Shown here one piece after another: positions 8,169-15,353 of a stretch of DNA of 20,832 nt. Origin of the DNA: JAFGBN01 sp964394145 (lineage in GTDB: Bacteria; Chloroflexota; Dehalococcoidia; GIF9; AB-539-J10); assembly GCA_964394145.1 (NCBI GenBank), contig CAYMVL010000010.1, positions 1-20,832 on the forward strand. The letters run 5' to 3'. Within the stretch, counting starts at the first letter, position 1; each line of letters starts with the position of its first letter. The notes beneath the pieces were generated by a model. That model saw only the letters and a list, made by a program, of their open reading frames with translations. It searched no databases and was not told the origin of the DNA. The translations under genes were made by a program, and so were the position numbers.

Positions 8169-8515
8169 CCGTCCTTATACTCTTCATCTCTACATCAGCT
8201 TTACCTCCTCTCATCATTCTCTTAATACCCATTTAAATTAGCCTTCCGTACTGCAACAAAGCAACCTGGAAGATTATCTAAAGCAGAGGCCCGCCGCCAC
8301 CGGGCTTGACGGACCTAACATGCTAAGAACGAAGGAGGACCATGAAAAATAAACCCTGTGCCCAGACATCAATATAGTCCGCTGGACCAATCCATTGTAC
8401 CTGATACTGAAAAGCAACCATACGGGCGGATATATCTCCTCTATGCGAGTAATGGCGCGATCAGTATGTGGGCATAGTATACGATACCCCTTGAATTGTC
8501 AAGGCCAGCGACTTC
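8169..8515. other. Intergenic region between two dctP fragments
   Basis: No convincing gene. On the plus strand GAAGGAGGACC precedes an ATG at 8342 that opens only eleven codons (MKNKPCAQTSI). This could be the start of the plus-strand dctP whose C-terminus lies at 8516-8737, with everything between lost. GC-rich CCCGCCGCCACCGGGC near 8290-8306 has no clear pairing partner. Confidence 0.4.
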
Positions 8516-8737
8516 GTGGCAATAGAAGAGTTACTTACAGCATGGTCGGCAAAAGCGGCAGCGGAGGGTTATGAACTGGAGAGAGTGGAATTTAGCGCTG
8601 CTGAGGTCGCTAAGTGGAAGGAAATAGCAGGTGAGCCACTATACCAAGAATGGCTGGAAGAAATGGAATCGCTAGGTCTGCCAGGTCAGGAAATTCTTAA
8701 TGAGGCACAGCGGTTACGTGAATTATATTCCAGTTGA
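8516..8737 (+). pseudogene. dctP: C-terminal fragment of a TRAP substrate-binding protein (DctP)
   Basis: The 73-codon frame (GTG at its nominal start, no ribosome binding site) reads AAEGYELERVEFSAAEVAKW, then AGEPLYQEWLEEME, then GLPGQEILNEAQRL. This is the typical last 60-70 residues of a DctP protein, where the C-terminal helices pack on the binding domain. Nothing upstream in this frame extends the homology: a TGA lies at 8492-8494. It is on the same strand as the TRAP permease at 9612 and may be what is left of that operon's binding-protein gene. It is in inverted orientation to the N-terminal fragment at 7731-8132, so an inversion or two separate decayed dctP copies must be invoked. 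Confidence 0.72.
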
Positions 8738-9527
8738 TAATTAGGCTGTGATTGAAGTGAACTGCGCCCGGAATGTACCAGATACAGTACTGTTAATACC
8801 TGAATAGATGGCTGGATACTGACCGGCAAAGTGAGACTATAGTTTAGAAGCCAAGCGTGGCTTGACCAGGATGTTGGGGGCGCTGCTATTTTAGGCAATG
8901 CCTGATCTGGTCTCCATCCGGGCGCAGTGTCGAGATGAATGGCAGGCGACTGCATGATGTTTTTCGGCAATACGCGTTAATACTGTTTTCGGTTGGTTCG
9001 AGGAAGCAACTATGTAATCCGTCTCTCAGGGGCATAACCCCCATTACTGATCGGGATGTTTCTTGGGAATCTGACGGGCTTCAGCTAAGTACCTTTTGTT
9101 CTGTTAATGCGGTGACGCTGACATCTTGGCACAACATCATTTACCCGTCGCTGGCTCATGCCATGGTTTAGCTCTTTAAGATAGACTTCCTTCCTCCTCT
9201 TGAGGAAGTTATTAACCGGTTCTTCTGTATACAATAGGCCCACTTCCGTGATCCCTTGCGTGTTCGGGTCACGGATCAACGAGCTGATCTTCTCAGGCTA
9301 CGGCTATGGCAAGGATAATAGATTGTTCCTTGCCTTTCTGGAAGCGGATACCGTACAACTCTATATGTGCCAACTACTTTAGCCGGGTAAACGGGCTTAG
9401 GTTTGTTTAGTAGCATGTAAATAGAAGAATTCTTTTTGTCCCAAGGTCATCACTATTCGGGAGTCTCAACTCTCAAGAAAACCGAATGTAATTTCTAGGC
9501 TAGATTTCAGTTATTAACGGCGACATC
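8738..9527. other. Long region without a recognisable gene
   Basis: About 790 bases between the dctP tail and the dctQM promoter. Frames of 60-80 codons exist on both strands but overlap one another, lack ribosome binding sites and resemble no family I know. AAGCCA AGCG TGGCTT at 8848-8863 is a 6-base hairpin without a T-run. The stretch is probably decayed coding DNA. Confidence 0.5.
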
Positions 9528-9556
9528 TTGACAGTATCCCGTGCAGCTTATATATT
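9528..9556 (+). promoter_or_regulatory. Sigma-70-type promoter for dctQM
   Basis: A perfect TTGACA at 9528-9533, a 17-base spacer and TATATT at 9551-9556 (5 of 6 matches to TATAAT). Predicted transcription would begin near 9563, leaving a leader of about 50 bases before the ATG at 9612. The TTG of the -35 box is in frame with the permease and could be mistaken for its start codon. Confidence 0.72.
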
Positions 9557-9611
9557 TATCGAAATATTCTGGTTGCCCCTCGAATTACTTGTTAGGAATA
9601 AGCAACTATTA

Positions 9612-11513
9612 ATGCCAAACATGCTCCATCCAACGGCAGCCTCAGCAACCCCGGGTCTCTTTCGCTTTGCACGTATACTCAACGTGATAGGGATGGCTGT
9701 GCTGGCGCTGATGATGTTTCTTACCACAGCAGATGTCATCCTCCGTTATGTTTTCAACAGGCCTATCACGGGCGCATATGAACTGACAGAGTTTATGATG
9801 GCCATACTGGTGGCCTTTGGCCTGGCGCATACGCAAGCGAAAAAAGGCCATATCAGCGTCGGAATTGTAATTGAGCGCTTTTCAGAGAGGACCCAGGCTG
9901 TGGTTAACGCGGTAACCTCCTTCCTGTCTCTAGCTCTGTTCGGGGTAATTGCATGGCGGACCATAGTCTATGCCCAGAACCTTCAGGGCTATGCCTCGCA
10001 GTCACTCGGCATGCCGGTTTCGCCATTCCCAATTCTGGTCGGCATTGGAGCCATTACCATTTGTTTAATATACATTGTTGATATTATGGAGTATGTCCAT
10101 AAGATTAGCATGCTCACTCGCAGACGGACTTCGATCGGATTTCTGTTGATGATCGTGGGGGTAATTGTGCTGATCAGCACCCCGGCATGGCCAGCAGCCC
10201 AAAACTGGGAAATTACTCCTATAGTGACAGGCTACATAGGTGTCGCGCTGCTCATTATCATGCTTTTCTCAGGGATGTCAATAGGCATGGTGATGGCCTT
10301 GATAGGCTTCCTGGGAATGTCTTTGCTGGTAGGACTCGGTCCAGCACTTACCAGTATTGGAAGTTCCCCTTATACTACCGCTTCATCATACAGCCTGAGC
10401 GTGATTCCTCTTTTCATCCTGATGGGTGATTTCATCTTTCACTCGGGGCTGGGTCGCGAACTGTACTTTACAGTATATCGGTGGCTGGGGACTTTGCGCG
10501 GTGGCCTTGCAATGGCCACGGTTGGCGCCTGTGCCCTTTTTGCGGCAGTGAGCGGTTCAAGTGTCGCTACTGTGGCGACTATGGGCACAGTTGCTCTGCC
10601 GGAGATGCGACGGTTCAAGTATGATGTGAAACTGGCCATGGGTACCATCGCTGCGTCCGGCAGCATCGGCGTTCTGATTCCTCCCAGTGTGATACTGGTT
10701 CTTTATGGTATTTTGACTGAACAGTCAATAGGGAAACTCTTCTTGGCCGGCTTTATCCCTGGCGTTCTTGAAGCTGTCTTCTACCTTATTACTATCTATA
10801 TACTTTGCAGGATGAATCCCCAGCTTGGCCCGAAGGGAGAAAGCTCCACCATCGTTGAGAAATTTGCCTCTTTAAAGAATACTTGGGGCGTAATTGCGTT
10901 ATTTGTGCTGGTTATTGGCGGTATGTACAGAGGTGTATTCACTCCTACAGAAGCGGCGGGAGTTGGCGCCTTCGGAGCGCTGATCTTTACTATTATCCGC
11001 CGCAAGCTCACCTGGAAGAACTTTACCGAGAGCCTGCTGGACACAGGGAAGACGACAGCCATGGTATTTGTCATTCTCATTGGCTCTGCTATTCTTGGCT
11101 ATTTCCTAGCGGTGACGCGGCTGCCTTTCGAGCTTTCCAGCTACGTTGCAAGTCTGGCAGTAAATCGCTACATAATATTGTTCTTCATTATCCTTGTCTA
11201 TCTTTTTCTAGGTGCTGTTATGAGCTCGATGGCCATGATCGTGCTGACTGTGCCAATCATTTTCCCGGTAATTATGGCACTTGAATTTGATCCTATATGG
11301 TTCGGGATTATTATCGTGAGGGTAGTCGAAATAGGTCAGATTACGCCTCCTGTCGGAATAAATGTTTTTGTGATGCATGGCCTGTCGAAAGAAACACCCA
11401 TGTATACTATCTTCCGAGGAATTATGCCTTTCCTCATTGCTGATTTTCTGAATTTGGCGACACTGGTGGCATTTCCGCAGATCAGCCTGTTTTTGCCGAA
11501 CCTGCTGAGATAA
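9612..11513 (+). CDS. Fused TRAP transporter permease, small and large subunits (DctQM)
   Basis: A 633-residue membrane protein. Residues about 10-165 are the DctQ part: four segments with the family motif around FNRPITGAYELTEF and a later KKGHISVG. The rest is the large DctM permease with about 12 segments and clear signatures: SGSSVATVATMGTVALPEM, AASGSIGVLIPPSVIL and FTPTEAAGVGAFGAL. TRAP systems import organic acids using the sodium gradient and need a periplasmic DctP. I place the start at the ATG at 9612 because the upstream in-frame TTG at 9528 belongs to a promoter; AGGAAT lies about 14 bases ahead, a weak ribosome binding site. No intact dctP is present in the window, only two fragments, so the permease either uses a binding protein encoded elsewhere or is orphaned. 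Substrate unknown. Confidence 0.9.
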   Translation: MPNMLHPTAASATPGLFRFARILNVIGMAVLALMMFLTTADVILRYVFNRPITGAYELTEFMMAILVAFGLAHTQAKKGHISVGIVIERFSERTQAVVNAVTSFLSLALFGVIAWRTIVYAQNLQGYASQSLGMPVSPFPILVGIGAITICLIYIVDIMEYVHKISMLTRRRTSIGFLLMIVGVIVLISTPAWPAAQNWEITPIVTGYIGVALLIIMLFSGMSIGMVMALIGFLGMSLLVGLGPALTSIGSSPYTTASSYSLSVIPLFILMGDFIFHSGLGRELYFTVYRWLGTLRGGLAMATVGACALFAAVSGSSVATVATMGTVALPEMRRFKYDVKLAMGTIAASGSIGVLIPPSVILVLYGILTEQSIGKLFLAGFIPGVLEAVFYLITIYILCRMNPQLGPKGESSTIVEKFASLKNTWGVIALFVLVIGGMYRGVFTPTEAAGVGAFGALIFTIIRRKLTWKNFTESLLDTGKTTAMVFVILIGSAILGYFLAVTRLPFELSSYVASLAVNRYIILFFIILVYLFLGAVMSSMAMIVLTVPIIFPVIMALEFDPIWFGIIIVRVVEIGQITPPVGINVFVMHGLSKETPMYTIFRGIMPFLIADFLNLATLVAFPQISLFLPNLLR

Positions 11514-11873
11514 GAATGAGCTAACAGAACCAAAACAAATTGTCAGTTTTTGGGGGGTTATCCCCATAGCAGCCGATTCACTAATTGTCTATGTCCCAAC
11601 CGGCAGGGGTGCCCAGGGGTGATAACGCGCAGTACAACAAACAAGGGATTGGGTTATTTTGTACGCTGCTAACCTGTGCGAACCAATAGCGTACCTGCTG
11701 ATGAGGCCGTTGAATCCCTGTACACAACCACGTCGCTGATGGGCAGGTTGGCTGGTGGGACCCAAATATTTCTCTTCTCGTTTTATTTTACCAGGCAGAT
11801 GGGTAAATGCTTAGAATAAGTGTTTGTAGATATTAGCGCTTACTCTTATCTATCCGGTTTGAGCGCTAGCTGC
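11514..11873. other. Intergenic region between convergent genes
   Basis: No gene seen. It contains TAGCGCT at 11834-11840 and its inverted copy AGCGCTA at 11862-11868, 21 bases apart and just after the stop of the minus-strand amidohydrolase. It also contains GGGGG/CCCC near 11551-11567 after the permease stop. Neither is followed by a clear T-run, so terminator function is uncertain. Confidence 0.35.
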
Positions 11874-12944
11874 TTATTTAAGTCTCAGTATCCTTTTTGT
11901 GTTATCCTCGAAGATCATATTTCTCACAGCGTCAGAAATATCCATTCGGTACACTGCCTCGATGGTCTTCCTGGTGAATTTATCGCCATCAGCCATATCA
12001 TAGGGGAAGTCGGTTCCAAATATTACATGCTCGGGACCAAAAAACGCGAGGCCGCACATAAGGCCATGATGGTCGCCGTAGAGCGCAGTATCGGCATAGA
12101 ACATGCGGTAGTACTCGGCGGCATTTGTCCATTGGAAGTGGTCGTTCTCCTTGTTCAAGCCCTTATAAACCTGACCCTGACGGAATTTGTCAACCTCGTT
12201 GCTGATTCTGCCAGCAAGGGCGGGTACAATGGCGCTGCCACAATGATGTGTAATGAGTTTTAGGTTAGGATATTTGGTAAATATGCCACTGCCTACCAGT
12301 CTACCCATGGCTACGGCTGACTCCACCGGCCAACCGAATATATGAGCTAGTGCATGTTGGTCCCGCTCTTCATTCTGGTATACAGGCACTCCGCCAGCAC
12401 CTACAGGATGAATCCAAATGGGCAAATTGTACTGCGACATCATCTCGTAGACAGGCATGTACTCCGGACTGTCAATTGGTTTCATCGTCTCGTAGTCATA
12501 ACCCTTTTCTACAGGTCTGCCTTCACTGTACTGATAAATAGGCGTGTGCAGCAGGACGCCTCGAAAACCGAGTTGCTCGACACATCTTTTAATTTCTTTA
12601 AGCATTGCATCAACGTTGTTGTAAGGAAGTGTTCCCACACCGGCGACAAAATGCTCAGGGTGCTTGGCGATGATGGCCGCCAATTCGTCATTGAATAGGC
12701 GGCACATGTCAGGGGTCTCCTTTGGCCCGAAGTATGGTTCGATTACCTGACCAGAGGGCGTGAGAACCTGCACATAGTCGTCGTATCTTTCCATTACCTC
12801 GATCCTTTTGGACACATCCCACAATGATGTGCGGCCGAAAAGAGATGATCTTCCTCTGACAATCGTTTCCCAGCTGACTCGGCGTTTGGCAAAGGAGTCG
12901 ATAAACTTCTGTGGAGTGATGTGCGAATAAATGTCAATCTTCAT
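11874..12944 (-). CDS. Amidohydrolase_2 family protein, ACMSD-like, with altered metal motif
   Basis: A 356-residue TIM-barrel metal-dependent hydrolase/decarboxylase related to 2-amino-3-carboxymuconate-6-semialdehyde decarboxylase. The usual first metal motif HxH reads Y6-S-H8 (MKIDIYSHITP). The remaining expected ligands are present: H179 in PIWIHPVGAGG, H233/H234 in LKLITHHCGSAIV and D312 in FGTDFPYDM. The family usually removes a carboxylate from an aromatic or semialdehyde ring, or hydrolyses a related substrate, in the cytoplasm. Tyr for the first His recurs, as far as I recall, in a subgroup of these proteins, so it is probably not inactivating, but metal occupancy may differ. AAGGAGAAGCAACTA precedes the ATG. 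It is transcribed away from the second amidohydrolase at 13638 and convergent with the TRAP permease. Confidence 0.87.
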   Translation of the reverse strand: MKIDIYSHITPQKFIDSFAKRRVSWETIVRGRSSLFGRTSLWDVSKRIEVMERYDDYVQVLTPSGQVIEPYFGPKETPDMCRLFNDELAAIIAKHPEHFVAGVGTLPYNNVDAMLKEIKRCVEQLGFRGVLLHTPIYQYSEGRPVEKGYDYETMKPIDSPEYMPVYEMMSQYNLPIWIHPVGAGGVPVYQNEERDQHALAHIFGWPVESAVAMGRLVGSGIFTKYPNLKLITHHCGSAIVPALAGRISNEVDKFRQGQVYKGLNKENDHFQWTNAAEYYRMFYADTALYGDHHGLMCGLAFFGPEHVIFGTDFPYDMADGDKFTRKTIEAVYRMDISDAVRNMIFEDNTKRILRLK

Positions 12945-13637
12945 TAGTTGCTTCTCCTTTGTTCATACTCTCTTCATATACCATTTCGCCTCAATATTAA
13001 ACAGCTTCTCTGCACTATTCGGTATGTATGTTTGTGGGGATCCATGGCGCGGGAATCTTCGATGAAACGAGTGCATCTGAACTCATTGGGCTATTATAAT
13101 ACTTCCTAGTTGCGCTGCGCTAGCTGAGGGCTTCTCCAATCACAAATAGGCCTGAACGAACGAGGTCCCTTGTTCATGATTTAGCTGTGTGGCTTGGGAC
13201 GACCGGTAGCCGTGCAGAAGTAATCAGACGGATCCAGGAATCATTAGAGGCTAGCGATGGCACAGAGGTCAAGGACGCATTCCCTTATGGTAAGAAGGCA
13301 TAGATACAAAAAGCGCTGGCAAAACTTGAATTCCTGTACAAGGTATCTGTGGGGAAGAAAGCTTAAGAAAAGAGCAAAGAGAAGCGCAGGCGAACGTATT
13401 TCTGAGGAAAGATACTTACGCGATAGAGAACTTCCAGGGTAAAGTAATGAACCTGGATTTCCCTTCTCAAACTGGAACTATAGGCAGGTTTTCATGGTAA
13501 AATAGCTTCACAAGCTCCTTCTTTGGCTGCATCAGATGGGGCTAGCTGTAGGAACCCAATGGATGAAAGGGACAAAGACTGAAAATGAGAAAAGGTCGTA
13601 ATACTTGCACCATATTTTCATAGGAGGAATTGAGAAA
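12945..13637. other. Divergent intergenic region with a possible relic
   Basis: About 690 bases between two divergently transcribed amidohydrolase genes, so both promoters must lie here, but I see no strong -35/-10 pair. One plus-strand frame, about 13115-13303, reads DLAVWLGTTGSRAEVIRRIQ. This resembles the 'xGxRAELIxRIQ' helix of a SAP-type domain but has no good start and is broken by TAG at 13301 and later stops. I treat it as a doubtful gene remnant. Confidence 0.35.
13622..13627 (+). promoter_or_regulatory. Ribosome binding site fixing the amidohydrolase start
   Basis: AGGAGG ten bases before the ATG at 13638. It decides against an in-frame ATG at 13605, which has no such site and would place AGGAGG inside the coding region. 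Confidence 0.75.
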
Positions 13638-14657
13638 ATGGTAATTGATCTGGAAGCTCACTTTTATACGCGGGGCTATGAACAATACATGTTAGCCAGG
13701 AAGGAGATGCCAAGAAACGAGCACTATAAGGGATACATACGCTTGTGGTATGCGCCCAATGTCTGGGTGCCACGTGGATTTGGAATTGAAGACAAACTTC
13801 TTGAACTAGCTGAAGGCAGACTGGCTGATATGGACAAAGCCGGGATTGATATGCAGGTCCTGACCCTATCAGCACCAGGGTGTGAACAATTTAGCCCGGC
13901 TGAGGGCACAGCTCTGTCTAGGGAGACCAACGACGAGCTGTACGAAGCAATCAAGAGACACCCGGATAGGTTTATAGGCTTGGCGGCCTTGGCACCTCAG
14001 AGTCCAGTTGAAGCTGCAGACGAGCTGGAACGAGCGGTGACACAACTCGGCTTCAAAGGGGCAAAGATAAACTCACATATAGGGGATAGCTATCTTGATG
14101 AGAAAGAGTATTGGGTTATATTTGAACGGGCAGAGAAGTTAGGTGTACCTATCTATCTTCATCCGAGCACGCCTAGCCCATCTATGCTGAAGCCCTATGC
14201 CGATTACGGCTTTGCCTTGGCCGGGCCAGCCTTTGGTTTTGGCGTCGAAACAGCGATGCATGCTATGCGCTTGATATATAGCGGAGTCTTTGATAAACAC
14301 CCCGGGCTGAAGATTATTCTGGGGCACCTCGGCGAAGGCTTGGTATTCTGGATGGACCGCATAGACTTTGTTTTTAAGCAACCATGGTCGGTTGAAGAAC
14401 TCCGACCCAGAATAAAAAGGCGACCCAGTGAATATATCAAGGATAATTTCATTATAACAACCAGCGGGATGTTCTTCGTGCCATCATTCATGTGTGTCTT
14501 TCAGACGATTGGCGCTGACAGGATGATGTTTGCTGTAGATTACCCATATGAAAGAAGCGAGGAGGCGGTGCGTTTTATGCAAGAGGTACCTATATCTGAC
14601 ATTGACAAGGAGAAAATCTATCACTTGACTGCGGAGAGGCTCTTTAAAATGAGCTAA
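13638..14657 (+). CDS. Amidohydrolase_2 family protein, gamma-resorcylate decarboxylase-like
   Basis: A 339-residue metal-dependent TIM barrel. The metal-site motif is E6-A-H8 (MVIDLEAHFY), followed by H175 in PIYLHPSTP, H230 in LKIILGHLGEGLVFWMDRID and D301 in FAVDYPYE. Glu in place of the first His, the GHxGEG-x3-W-x2-RID stretch and the DYPYE end are characteristic of the gamma-resorcylate and 2,3-dihydroxybenzoate decarboxylase branch, which carries out reversible non-oxidative (de)carboxylation of hydroxybenzoates. The true substrate is not determined; it could be another aromatic acid. The start at 13638 is set by AGGAGG. Divergent from the ACMSD-like gene and within 4 kb of a TRAP organic-acid permease, it fits a role in handling imported aromatic acids, which is an inference from context. 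Confidence 0.88.
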   Translation: MVIDLEAHFYTRGYEQYMLARKEMPRNEHYKGYIRLWYAPNVWVPRGFGIEDKLLELAEGRLADMDKAGIDMQVLTLSAPGCEQFSPAEGTALSRETNDELYEAIKRHPDRFIGLAALAPQSPVEAADELERAVTQLGFKGAKINSHIGDSYLDEKEYWVIFERAEKLGVPIYLHPSTPSPSMLKPYADYGFALAGPAFGFGVETAMHAMRLIYSGVFDKHPGLKIILGHLGEGLVFWMDRIDFVFKQPWSVEELRPRIKRRPSEYIKDNFIITTSGMFFVPSFMCVFQTIGADRMMFAVDYPYERSEEAVRFMQEVPISDIDKEKIYHLTAERLFKMS

Positions 14658-14875
14658 TACTCTAATTGAGTAATGGGGCGCCCCGGCGTCGATAGTAGCT
14701 CTTAAGTCATTCCATACTTCGTATTAATTCGGGCTCAAAAGCTTCGAAAGCTAAGACTGGTTCTGTTGTAACTAAAGTTTTAGATAAAATTAAGGGAAGA
14801 CGCACTAGGCCTTTTATGGGTATTTCATTACCCACCGGGCTAAGACTACAACGATAACGGCAATAATGGCATCTT

Positions 14876-14896
14876 AAAAAAGAGATGCCCATCTCT
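14876..14896 (-). terminator. Rho-independent terminator, minus strand
   Basis: Read on the minus strand, AGAGAT GGGC ATCTCT forms a perfect hairpin followed at once by TTTTT. It would end transcripts from the molybdoenzyme gene whose stop is about 460 bases upstream. The plus-strand side is also T-rich but interrupted (TCTGTTTCTTGTTTTG), so some two-way function for the gene ending at 14657 is possible. Confidence 0.6.
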
Positions 14897-14933
14897 TCTG
14901 TTTCTTGTTTTGTCCATGAATGCGGACATCACT

Positions 14934-14947
14934 TTGTCACGTGACAA
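14934..14947. promoter_or_regulatory. 14-base perfect palindrome, possible operator
   Basis: TTGTCACGTGACAA is exactly self-complementary. Two further TGACA units follow within 20 bases (CCTGACAG, then TATGACAAC). Such sites commonly bind dimeric repressors or CRP/FNR-type regulators, but it lies between convergent genes, where no promoter is expected, so its role is unclear. Confidence 0.35.
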
Positions 14948-15353
14948 GAAGCCTGACAGTATGACAACTGCATGATAGATTTCCCTGTGAATTTCACAGA
15001 TGCTTGTGTGGACCTGTCACCAAGAAGACACCAGAACGGGGATGGCAAGTTTAGATCCAGGAGCAATTCAGGCATATCTCACAGGTTTCCATCTCCCTCA
15101 GCACGATCTGCGCGGAAGCCGGATGTACGCGAATGTCACTGCATGACATACCAAGACACAGCCCGCCGTGCGTAATATCGTGTTGGAGGGTCAAGCCAGA
15201 TGGACAAGCTAGGCCAAAGTATATTCGAATCGACGGGGTGCAACAGGGGTAGCTTGAGGCACAAGAGCAGGTCTGCAATATCAGTGAGGCGGATGAGGTC
15301 ACTTATCAGGACATACTGTTCTGGCCCGGGGCCGCAGTGAACTTCTTCTGCTG

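Larger units (their letters stand above)
14658..15353. other. Convergent intergenic region with hairpin, palindrome and possible relic
   Basis: About 700 bases without a convincing gene. It holds the terminator-like hairpin at 14881-14896 and a 14-base palindrome at 14934-14947 (listed separately). One plus-strand frame near 15195-15345 reads RPKYIRIDGVQQG, a stop, then ISEADEVTYQDILFWPGAA. Its composition looks like decayed coding sequence, but I cannot name a family. Confidence 0.4.

Noticed and set aside
9085..9382. Overlapping 60-80 codon frames on both strands in the gap before dctQM
   Set aside because: They overlap each other, have no ribosome binding sites and no recognisable motif; more likely decayed DNA than genes.
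13257..13442. 61-codon plus-strand frame rich in Arg and Lys
   Set aside because: No Shine-Dalgarno, and it overlaps in another frame a better-looking but broken SAP-like relic; the basic composition follows from AAG/AGA-rich DNA.
14972..15302. Frames of 67 and 83 codons on opposite strands after the palindrome
   Set aside because: No start signals or family likeness; they overlap each other and a third frame that looks equally (un)convincing.
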